Positions 38,001-50,000 of a stretch of DNA of 64,000 nt are shown one piece after another (position 1 is the stretch's first letter; every line of letters starts with the position of its first letter). Origin of the DNA: Nelumbo lutea (taxonomy: Eukaryota > Streptophyta > Magnoliopsida > Proteales > Nelumbonaceae); contig JAKGHH010000003.1 in the NCBI GenBank assembly GCA_022828595.1, positions 104,059,583-104,123,582 of the forward strand, read 5' to 3'. The notes below the pieces were generated by a model. The model searched no databases. It was not told the DNA's origin and was given only the letters and a program-made list of their open reading frames with translations. Position numbers and translations under genes: made by a program.

Positions 38001-41000
38001 AATTCTAATTCTTCCAGTCAGCTTGATCTTCCCATTGCTCTTAGGAAAGGTGTTAAGTCTTGTACAAAACATCCTCTGTCAAATTTTGTATCTTACAAAA
38101 ACATTTCACCTTCATATTGTGCCTTTATTTCACAAGTGTCTAGTGTATCCATTCCTAACAGTATCCAGGAGGCTCTAAATGTTCCTGAGTGGAAAGAAGC
38201 TGTTTTTGAGGAGATGGGAGCTTTGGAAAAGAATGCTACTTGGGAGAAAGTGGATCTGCCGGATGGAAAGACAGTTGTTGGTTGTAAATGGGTGTTCACT
38301 CTGAAGTACAACTCAGATGGACCCTTGGAGGGATACAAGGCTCGCCTAGTAGCTAAAGGCTTTACTCAGACATATGGAGTGGACTACTCTGAGACCTTTT
38401 CTCCAGTGGCGAAACTAAATACAGTTCGAGTACTCTTTTCTGTTGCAGCTAATCTTGACTGGCCACTGAATCAACTGGATGTGAAGAATGCCTTCTTGAA
38501 TGGAGACTTGGAAGAAGAAGTATATATGGAGCCTCCACTTGGTTTCACTGAGAAGTTTTGAACTAAGGTAAGCAAGCTAAAAAAGTCTCTATATGGACTT
38601 AAACAGTCTCCCGGAACCTGGTTTGAAAGATTCACAAGGTTCGTTAAAAGTCAAGGATATAATCAAGGACAATCTGATCATACTCTTTTCACAAAAAGAT
38701 CCACCAAAGAAAAGGTATCGGTTCTGATTGTCTATGTTGATGACATAATCTTGACTGGAGATGATATTGAAGAGATGAGCAGACTAAAGCAGAGCTTAGC
38801 CAAGGAATTCGAGATTAAAGACTTAGGCCAGCTAAGGTACTTTCTTGGAATGGAAGTGGCTAGATCAAAGAAGGGCATTGTGGTTTCGCAACGAAAATAT
38901 ATTCTAGACCTCTTGAAAGAAACTGGAATGAGTGGATGCAAACCTTTAGATACTCCGATAGAAGTTAAGGCTAAGCTCGGAGAAGTTAAAGATTGGGTTC
39001 CAGTAGATGCAGGTAGATACCAAAGGCTGGTAGGAAGATTGATTTACTTGTCACATACACGTCCCGACATTGCCTTTGCTGTAAGCATGGTGAGTCAATT
39101 TATGCACTCCCCGTACGAAGAACATCTTGAAGTTGTGTATTGAATTCTTAAGTATCTAAAAGGCACACCAGGAAAAGGACTCTTCTTCAAGAAAAATGAG
39201 AAGAGAGAGGTTGAAGTGTATACAGATGCGGATTGGGCAGGCTTGATCACTGATAGGAGGTCAACTTTGGGGTACTGCACATTTCTTTGGGGCAATTTAG
39301 TTACTTGGAGAAGCGAGAAGCAAAGTGTAGTTGCTAGAAGTAGTGCTGAGGTTGAATTCAGATCAATGGCTCAAGGAGTGTGTGAGGTTCTTTGGCTAAA
39401 AAGGGTGCTATCAGATCTTAATATACCAGTGACTTTCCCTATGAAACTGTATTGTGATAACAAGGCAGCTATCAGCATTGCTCATAATCCGGTTCTACAC
39501 GACAGGACTAAACATGTTGAGATTGACAGACACTTCATAAAGGAGAAACTTGAAGAAGGAATAATTTGCACTCCATTTGTACCATCCATGCAGCAAGATG
39601 CAGATGTTTTAACTAAGGGCTTGTTGAGACAGTCATTTGAACTTCAAGTTAGCAAGTTGGGCATGATAGATATATTTGCACCAACTTGAGGGGGAGTATC
39701 GGCAAGATATGATTTGCGGCAAATTAAGAAAGATATGATTTTCTGCAAATTTAGAAAGATTTGATTGATTACAGATTTGATTTGATTAATTACAGATTTG
39801 AATAAATTTAGGAAAGATTAGATTTGAATAAAATTAGGAAGGTCATATCCTAGGGTTAAGGGAAAGATTTAATCAATCCCTAATTGAGAGAGATTCTAGG
39901 AGTAATTGAGAGAGATCCTAGGAGTTTGTCTCTCCTATCTTTTTCTATTTAAGTTGTATGCTCAACATGTTTTTTCAACACATTATCAGTACAGAAGTAT
40001 TTCTTCTTCTCTCCCTCTTCAGTTCTTCTTCTCTTCCTCTTTATTTTTCCACAATAATCATGCAAATACTGGAAAAGTTGATCAAGCTCAAGAGTTGACT
40101 CTGCTTCTCTTGGAGTTGCAAATGTTGATCAAAAGAAAATATGTCTAATCCTTAGGTGCACAATTTGATGTTGGAGGTTGGTGGTGTGAGACAGAAAGTT
40201 GTGGAGGAAGGGTCGATGGATAGTTGTAGAAACTATGACAAAGGTGGACGGGTCAGAATGGAGGAATGTAAGGATGTTTTAATAGGAAATATTGGGGTTG
40301 AAGAAATGTTATCGCACAAATGAATGTCGTGGACCCTGAAAGTTGCAGACAACAGGATCTATTGGGCGAGAAACCAGTTGAGATGGATAAGAGCTCCAGA
40401 GCTGCAAGAAAATACAAGGAGCAGAAGAACCATAGTCTGGTCCACAACACAGGGGTAATCTATGGGGGCTGCTCTCTCTTTCTCTCTCTCGTCAAAGTAG
40501 GTAAGATAATTAACATCCAGGATAGTTTGCTAACAGAAAGTATGATGAGGAGTGGGGAGTGTATGGTTAGTGTTGAAGATGTTGCCATACAAACTTCTTC
40601 CCCAAATGCAAAAGACTTAGTTGTCAATGCTAGTCTCACCAATTGGAGGTTGTCATCAAGAGGCAAAACATAGAACATGGCCAATGACTGGTCCTATAGA
40701 GAAACAGGAAAAAGAGGATAAAAAAGATGTGGGAGATGAAGAGGCAGGAAAAAAAAAACTAGTACAAAATCAAGCGTTCAAAGTAGACAAAAGAGTGGAT
40801 CACTGGATCTGAATAAATGATTAACAAAGAAGCAGAACAGAAGTGGGTAAGAGATTGGAGGTGTTTTATTAGGTAGGGAGGACTATGCCAGAAAAATGTC
40901 TCAGAAGCATTGGCAGTTCTTCAAGGTCTCAGAGAGGCTAAGTCAATGAACTTCAAGAATATGATTGTTGAAGGTGACTCAGAACTTGTCACCTTCAAGT

Positions 41001-44000
41001 TTCAGAACTTGTGCAGCAGTGGCATGGAGAAGGGTTCCGATTTCTGAAGATAAGTTTGTACAGGCAGCACCATGGAGAATGGTTCTGAAGGTTGAAGCAA
41101 AACAATTCCTCTTGGAAAGTTTCAGAGTGAGGGGGGAGGTGGCCATTAAAATCAGAGAAATGAAAATGGCTATGGTATTCCTGGTAGGAGAGGAAGTGAT
41201 AGTGTGGTTCGGGACATTCTTGGAAGAAGCCATTAAACTAAGCTCAAAGCTGGAATGTAAAGGATCAATGGAAGATCGTGGTAGGAGATATGTAGCAGAA
41301 AGAAGGAACAATGCTAAAGGAAGATTTGTGGTGTTAGTGGAGTTTTTTGGGAACACAGGCAGGCAAATGGTCTGTTTCCCAGAAGGAAAACAAATGACTG
41401 GTTGGAAAGAGGTCTCAGAGGTTTCGAAGACTTTCTCTGTCAGGGGAGAGAATCAGCAATCTATTAGAGAACAAATCTCTGAGACACCAAAGGAGAAACA
41501 TGATCCCAGCATAGTCTCTGCAAGGAGGAAGGAGCAGGTGCCTTTCAAAGAGACAGAAGGGTTGATTGCTGTGGGACAAGCTAATAAGGATTGTAGGTTA
41601 ATCCTCAGCTACCAAGTCAGATTGGGAGAAAAAAATTCATAGTATCTTCTACAGCTCCATTGACTGAATGGAAGAAGGTTAGTTATGAGTTACTGAAGAA
41701 ATTAAACTTAAAGTGCACTATTATTATTACTCCCTTTGAGGAAAGCAAAGCCCTGGTAGAGCTAGAAGGGGAGGAGCTTGAACTACATGCTCTGTGCTTA
41801 CATCTGGAAGCAGGAACTGTGACTATATCTAAGTGGACCCCTCTATCCAATTCCAAAGACTTGAATGTCCAAGACAAGGTAATAGTTCGGATTGTGGGAC
41901 TTCCGTTTCATCTCTGGACAAAAGAGGTGTTTGAATCCATAGATGCTCTGTGCAAAGTTTGGTTGGATGGTGTATTCCCCTGAAGATATTCCTCGTATGA
42001 TTAAGGTGATGGTTGACAGTGTTTTTTATTCTGTATGGCTAGTAACAGCCATTGAAGCTTCTCTGTGGAGAGAAGGAAGAAGGGAGGAATATGAACAGGT
42101 TGATATATGTACTGGGGATAGGATTCTTTTTTGGGAGGACTTATGGATTGGAAACTCAACCCTCAAGGATCTTTTTTTGCCTTTGCATTCCCTCTCTCGG
42201 TTTAAAAATGAACTTGTTCAAAGATTTGTCTCATTTTCCTCTTTCTTCTGGTTTCAGTTGGGATTTGAGTTTCAGGGGAGATTTAAGAGATTCCAAACTT
42301 GACCAGACAACAAAGTTACTTTGCTTGCTTGATTCTATCTGTCTGGGCCCTTCTAAACCTGATGCTCATATTTGGTCCCCTAACCCTTCGGGCACTTTCT
42401 CTTGCGCCTCCTTTTTCTCTTCCTGATGCTCTGCCCCTAGCTCTCAAGTAAAGTCTTGTGGAGATGTGCAAGGGCTGCACTGATTTGGACTGTTTGGGAA
42501 GAAAGAAATGCCAAGATCTTTGATGAGAAGGAGAGGAACAAGATCATTGCATGGAATTGCTTAATTAATAGAGCAATTAATTGGGTAAAGACCCTAGAAC
42601 TATTTTCTCCATTCTTTTTTTTTATCAATAACAAGAAACTTTATTAAAGATATGAAACTATGTGAAGCTTAGGTACAAAGGGGAGGTAAAAAGACTTAAC
42701 TCCCCACCAAAGAATACAAGGAAAATTCAAAAATTAGCCCAAAAAGTCGAAATCCTATCCACCCCTTGCTTTGCTAACCCATCAGCAAAAGAATTAGCAG
42801 TCCTCTTCACCCACTTGTAATGAACCACAATATCCCTACTCAGCTAGTTAAATTTATTCTTCTCATTGTTATCACTCCATAATCCGCTGCCTCCCCCCTT
42901 TAGCCACCTAATCACCACCTTCGAGTCACCTTCAAGAACCAAACATCTGATGTTCAACTCCCTTGCTCTTTGGATACCTTCCAGGGCTGTGAGGATCTCA
43001 GCCCTAAGAGAGTCACCTTCCCCAATTGGGCCTGAGAACATAGCAATAATAGCCCCCACCTCATTCCTGAATACTCCCCCAATCCCAGAAGGCCCTGGGT
43101 TCCTTATACAGCTACCATCAAAATTCAATTTTATGAACCCAGAAGGAGGAGGGGACCCTTACAAAGGGCAGAGGAGGCTATCTCCTTCCAATTTCTCACC
43201 ACATCAGCCACAGAATAATCTGAGAACAATTCCATAGTTTTCAACCAATGTGCCACCCTTAACAGGATTAGATCTAATAAGTTTCCAATGGTTCTTTACT
43301 TATTTGAAAATATTCATGAGTTTCTTTCTTCCCATAGAGACCAACACACTGCAGCCCTAATGCTTCTCCACATAGTCTTCCCTCTCTTCTTCGGCCATCT
43401 GAAAAAAGACGGAGAGAACAAGCTTTGGACACTCCCTCTTCTCCATTCTCCTTTGATGATTTATGGAGAAATTGGGAAACAGTTGCCAAAAGCTCTAGTA
43501 CAAGACCTAAACCGTTAGCAGAATGGAAACCTCCTCAAGAGGGTATCACTAAGCTCAACTTTGATGGCAGCAGTTTAGGCAATCCAGGTCCTTCGGGTGT
43601 TGGGGGAGTGTTTAGAAATATCGAAGGGCTAATTATTGCTTTATACTCTGGCCCTATAGGAGTAGGGGGACTCAATCAATACAGAAATTCAAGCAGTGCT
43701 ACAAGGAGCTGAATTTGCCAAGGAACTGAACTGTGAATAGTTGTTAATTGAAGGTGATTCCAAGCTGGTGAACTAGTGGTTAAAAGAACTAGAAACAGCA
43801 GCCTGGTCCTATAAAGGAGCTTTATGAAGATTCAAATGGCTAACTACAAACATGTCAGTCCAATTCCAATGGGAAAGAAGATCAGCAAATGGGCTAGCAG
43901 ATTCATTAGCTAAACAAGGGGTGCATAGGAATCAGATGTTTGGGGCTAAACTGTAATTTTTGCTTTAATCTGAGGCTGCATCTCATGCCTCATGTTGGGA

Positions 44001-47000
44001 ATTTTCTGTGTATCTTTTATGTTTTTAATCTATAAAGAAATTCATTCATTATTCATCAAAAAAATGTTTTTGGAATTAGAAAAGAACAGATTGCATAGTC
44101 TCAAAAGAGCATTGCTTGAGGTAGATAATGGGTTTATTTTTGAAAGGAGTAATATAAGTAGGAAAAAAGGGTAGTCTTTTTGTAGAGCTTTTAGGATGTT
44201 TTGAAGGTGAAAAGGTGGAAAAGTGCAGTTGCTTTTTGAAGAAATGATTTGTATGTTAGGGATTAAGTGTTTGTATTGGCATTGAGTCACGAGTGTATTA
44301 GGATACTGTGAGATGTTTTGTCTTTGTTTGAAGGCGTCTGGTGGTACTCTGGTGGGTTATTTGTAGGTTTGAGCTTGTATTAGCAAGTATCTGGTTGTAA
44401 TTTTTGGAATTTGGGTCTTCCATGGTAGGGTTGGGGTGTGGTGTGTTTGGGGTGGGTGTCATTGTATTTGGGATTTTCTCAGTGATGCCTTCTCACCTTA
44501 ACTTGTATCTCTCTCTTTTTTGTTTCTTTTTCTGATAAGTAAACAGGCTTTGTACGTCCAGCAAGGGAGTTTACCTACACCTAAACAAAGAAAGAAATCA
44601 TTCCCAAATACATTTAACAAAAGGGCAAGAGATTAATAAGTGATAGCAAGTCTCACTACTAGCTTTGTAGACAACACACATGTGCAGGGATAAGGTCTCT
44701 TTCTTTGGAGCAAATTTGAGGTATTAATTCTTTCCAAAAAAAGCTTCCCAGCAAAAACCCCCAACCCTTGGAGGAATAGACATACTCTAGATCTCCTTGA
44801 TAGGAAAGAAAATCCCAGGGTTAGAAAGTGGTTTAGTTAGCCAAAAGGAGAGAAAATCCATATTCGACTATTCAATTTAGAAGGATCCAAGAAAACCCCA
44901 TCATAGATTTGAAGTAAGGATGGATGAAATATCCAAGTCTCAATCAAACCCAATTCTTAAATTGGAAGGAAAGATGAAGGTGGAAATAGACTTATCCTTG
45001 TAATTTGAAAGGGAAAACAATGAGGGGAAGTGGTCAGGTGAGTTCCCCACCTAAACATGCTCCCAAAATTTAATAAGTTCCCAAAATATAGTTCATACTT
45101 GATAAAAGGTAAAAAAGAGGGTAGAATTGTGTGAATGGCCTTCCGTGGAGAAGCCCTTGTAGCCCTAGCCAAAATCCTAGCATCCCACCCATTAGCCACA
45201 AGCTCATGAATGCTTATTACCGCCTTAGCCCACAGTTTATCCCTATCTAAGGGTAACCTCCACAACCATTTCCCCAACAGTGCCACATTCCTCTTCTGAA
45301 TATTCCTGTTCCAACTGTTGCTATAGTAGTCTGAACAGGAAGAAGAAGAAGAAGAAGAAGAAGAAGAAGAAGAAGAAGGGTCTGTCGAAAATCTGATGGG
45401 TTAACCCATTCAGTCGACCCCCTTAATCTATATTAGATTCTAATCATAGTTACAAAGACAGAAATGACCTTACTTAAGTGTGGGGCAGAGTAACTCTAAT
45501 AACATTGCCACATAAGCAAGTTACATAATAAACAGAAGAAGACTAAACTACCCCTATTCGGCACATCTTAACACTCCCCCTCAAGCTGGAGAATATATGT
45601 CATATAATCCCAGCTTGTTACATAGATAGTTCACTTTCCCTGAGCTTAGAGCTTTTGTAAACAAATCTGCCCACTGGTCATTGGAGCCCACATGTTCTGT
45701 ATTTATCTCTCTGGCAAGAACCTTCTCTCTCACAAAGTGGCAATCAACATCTATGTGCTTTGTTCTCTCATGAAAGATAGGATTGGATGAGATATGTGGT
45801 GCAGCTTGGTTGTCACAGTACAATTTCATAGGTTTATCCATGTGAAACCCAATTTCTTGTAGGATATTTCTCAGCCACACTAATTCACAAGTAGTGTGAG
45901 CCATGGCCCTATATTCGGCTTCAGCACTGCTTCTGGCTACAACCGTCTGCTTTTTACTCTTCCATGTCACAAGATTTCCTCCCAAAAATGTGCAATAGCC
46001 TATAGTAGATCTTCTATCACTCACTGAGCCTGCCCAGTCTGCATCTGTATACCCAACTACTTCAAGTTTTCCTCCTGGTTTATACAATAGCCCACGGCCT
46101 GGAGCTCCTTTCAGATACCTCACAATTCTAAGGATTGCATCCCAGTGAGGTATACGAGGGTTCTGCATGAATTGGCTCACCACACTGACTGCAAAGGAGA
46201 TGTCGGGTCTCGTGATAGTCAGATAGTTCAGCTTTCCCACTAGTTGTCTATACCTTCCAGGATCTTCAAATACTTCTCCTGTATCACTGCTCAACTTAAC
46301 ATTTGGTTCCATAGGGGTCTCAGCCGGTTTTGCACCTAACAGTCCTGTTTCTTCCAATAGATCAAGGACATATTTCCTTTGGCACAGATTCACACCTTGT
46401 TTTGACTTGGCAATCTCTATTCCCAAGAAATACTTTAATGTTCCAAGGTCCTTTGTTTGAAAATGATTTTGCAGAAATACCTTTAGTTTGCCAATCCCCA
46501 ATTTATCACTACCAGTGATGACAATATCATCCACATAGACCACTAATAAAATCTTCCCAGCTTCTGAGTCATAGCTGAACACTGAGTGATCAACTTGGCA
46601 TTGCTTCATTCCAAAACTCTTCACTACTTCGCTGAACTTCCCAAACCAAGCACGTGGAGATTGCTTCAACCCATAAATTGCTTTCTTCAGCTTGCACAAC
46701 TTACCACCTTCCCCCTGAGCAACAAACCCAGGTGGTTGCTCCATATATACCTCCTCCACTAGATCACCATGAAGGAGATGCCAATCATACATAACTGCCA
46801 AGGAAATTAGGACACGAACGGAACCAATTTTAGCCACCGGAGAGAATGTCTCCATATAGTCCACACCATACACCTGTGAGTAACCTTTAGCAACAAGTCT
46901 GGCCTTCAGACGCTCCACACTACCATCTGGCAAGTATTTCACAGTATACACTCATTTACAGCCCACAACATGCTTCCCAGGTGGAAGAGTAGTAAGTTCC

Positions 47001-50000
47001 CACTTTGAGTATGTTGAAGAGCAAAAAGTTCCTCCTCCATTGCCCGCTGCCATCCAGGTGAACTAAGAGCTTCTTGAACATTGTTAGGTAGGGAAATAGA
47101 AGACAAAAGTGAAACAAACTGGCGATGTGAAGCAGAAAGACGAGATAATGAAACAAAATTGGAAATGCGATGGAGTGTGGAACTACGTTTACCTTTCCGT
47201 AAGGCAATGGGTAGGTCAAGATCTGAAGGTTCAGCAATAGGAGCCATGAGAGGATCCGCAGATGAGGTAGAAGCAGGAGGAGGGGCCGGTGTCGTTCGAC
47301 GTGTATACACTTGTCGGATCGGTGGTCGTTCAATGGTGACCTGCACTGGATGAGGAGATGAGTCTACTCCAACAACAGCCTCTGGAACTGAATCACTGAC
47401 AAGAAGAGGAAGAGGAGGTAAGGGTGAGGACAAGGGTGCTTCATGACTGGAGAAGAAGGGGACAGACTCAAAAAATGTGACATCATGGCAGACATAGCAC
47501 TTTCGGGCAATAGGATTATAACACTTATACCCTTTTTGAGCCCGAGAGTAGCCAAGGAAGACACATTTAATTGAGCATGCATCTAGCTTGTCTATTTCAG
47601 GGCTCAGATTATGAACAAAGCACACACAACCAAAGACACGAGGAGTTAATGGAAACGGAGATAAAGTGGGAAACAAGATGGAGAAGGGGGACCGACCATG
47701 AAGAATAAAAGAGGGCATCCGATTAATGAGAAAACATGCAGTGAGTACAGCATCACTCCAAAACCATTTAGGAACATGCACGTGGTGAAGCATAGATTAA
47801 GCAATTTCAAGAAGATGATGATTCTTCCGTTCAGCCACCCCATTTTGTTGAGGGGTGAAAGCACACGAGGCCTGATGAATAATGCCATGCTGTTCTAAAT
47901 GTTGTTGAAATGCAGTAAGAAAGTATTCACGACCATTATCTGAATGAAAAACTTTGATTGGAACACCAAATTGTGTGCGTATTTCAGCATGGAATTTTTG
48001 AAAAATAGAAAACAATTCACTTCTTTCTTTCATTAAGTAAATCCATGTCATTCTTGAACAATCATCAATAAAGGAGACAAAATACTTGTACCCATTATAA
48101 GACTCTATTTTGATTGGACCCCAAACATCTGAATGAACCAAAGAAAAAGGACTCAACATACGACTCTCAACTCTTGGACTGAAGGACACACGACGTGTTT
48201 CCCAAACTGACATGACTCACATTGCAAAACTGACAAATGACTCAATGACGGGACCAAAATCTTGAGAGCCTTGAGAGATGGATGTCCCAGTCGGCAATGC
48301 CATTGTAGAGGAGTAAGCGAAGTCTGAAGAGCAATTGAAGATCCACCACCGTCAAGATAGTACAGTCCACCAGCTTCATGCCCCCCACCAATCTTCTTCC
48401 CCGTCTTGAGATCCTGAAAAACACAGGTGGAAGGAAAGAAGGTAACGGAACAGTTAAGAGCTTTGGTTATTTTACTAACAGACATAAGATTGAATGGAAA
48501 CTTAGGGACATATAAAACAGATGATAAGGGCACAGAAGCCATGTCAATATTACCAACACCACATATGGGAGATGAGGACCCATTGGCAAGTGTAACAGTT
48601 TGTGGTGTGGAGGTTTCAGCAAGAGAAGAGAACACACCTGGAGTCCCGGTCATATGATCTGAGGCTCCAGAGTCAATAATCCAGGAAGGAGTTTTAGATG
48701 ACATGAAAGCGATACCTGATTGGGCATATGTGGCAGTGGTATGCTGTGAAGTAGTTTGAAGGAACCGTTCATACTCATCACGCGGAACAGTCACCATCTC
48801 CCTCCCAGAAGTAGATGTAGATGTGGAAGGTGTTAGGTCTGCCAATTTACTGTCACTAATAGCAACCTCGCCTGCTACAGCATGATTAGCCCATTTAGAG
48901 GGAGGGCCATGTAGATCATAACAGAAATTCACTGTGTGTCCATCCCTACCACAATGAGTACACTTCCTTGTAGTGTTATTTTTTCCTCTGCCACGGCTTC
49001 CCCCTGAGTCACGGCCACCCCTACCAATCATGGAATTGCCACGGCCCCCTCTGGAATGACCTCCCCCTCTTGTACTATGTCCACCACCTCTAGCTGTCAC
49101 AAGTGCTGATCTATCATACTGTGTGGGGTTCTCTGTCTGGCCCAAAGAGATTCTACGAAGTCTTGAGAATACTTCCTCAAGTGTAGGAAGAGTAGAGCCC
49201 CCCAATATTTGAGTTCTAACCGGTTCATATTCCGACTTCAGCCCCACTAAAAATCTTGTAACATCTAGTTGCTCCCTTTGTTGTTGCTGAAATTGAATAT
49301 CTAGAGTAAGGGGATGATAGACATTGAGTTCATTCCTTATATTCTTCATGCAGGCATAGTACTCTTCTAGTGTTTTGGTTCCTTGTTGTAAATCAAAGTA
49401 CTCCTGATACAACTGATATACTCTTGTTGTGTTATCTTGTCCAGAATATAGCTTCTTAGCATGCTCCCATATATCCTTAGTCGTATCAAGGAACATGAAG
49501 TTGGCACTGATTTTGGGTTCCATACTATTCCACAGCCAAGTCATGATTTGAGCATCTTCTTGTTCCCAATCATCAAACCCTGGAGAGTCAACCAGTGGCT
49601 TCTCATCTCTAACATGCTTTACTTTCTTCTTTGCTTTGAGAAAAACTTCCACTGATTTAGCCCATGTAACATAGTTCTCCCCATTTAGCTTAATTGAGGT
49701 CATTTGTACTCCTAGGTAGTCAGAGGAAATTACTACACTAGGTTTCTGATCATTGTAGCCATCTCCTATTGCTGCCATTGTACTCTTTCACAGTTGTCTC
49801 TAACTTTACTTCTCAGCTACAAGCTGATTGATGTTGTTCACAGTTTGATATTTCAGCACCTATTGCAGCCTCTAAACACCACTGCTGACTTCACACACTT
49901 GTTCTTATTCACACTACTGCTGACTTCACACACTTATGTCTCACATAAGCATCAGTTTACCATTCACTAATCACAAGTAGAGGCCCTCTTACAACTATTC

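Larger units (their letters stand above)
34841..40053 (+). mobile_element. Ty1/copia retrotransposon A, full length, young but coding-dead
   Basis: LTRs 34841-35176 and 39697-40053, primer site, polypurine tract and perfect 5-bp target duplication ATAAT (34836-34840, 40054-40058). By eye the LTRs differ at about nine substitutions in 336 bp plus a 21-bp duplication in the right one, so the insertion is recent. It lies antisense in the 21.3-kb intron of the carrier gene. Gag-pol has several stops and at least one frameshift. Confidence 0.96.

Noticed and set aside
40965..41642. 225-codon ORF as a host gene
   Set aside because: It precedes a DUF4283-like segment and LINE ORF2 text in a broken frame; it is LINE ORF1 debris.
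45316..45320. TGTTGCTATAG as the left edge of copia B with duplication CCAAC
   Set aside because: The other LTR shows the edge is nine bases further out (TGTTCCAAC/TGTTTCGGC), which gives the perfect duplication ATTCC.
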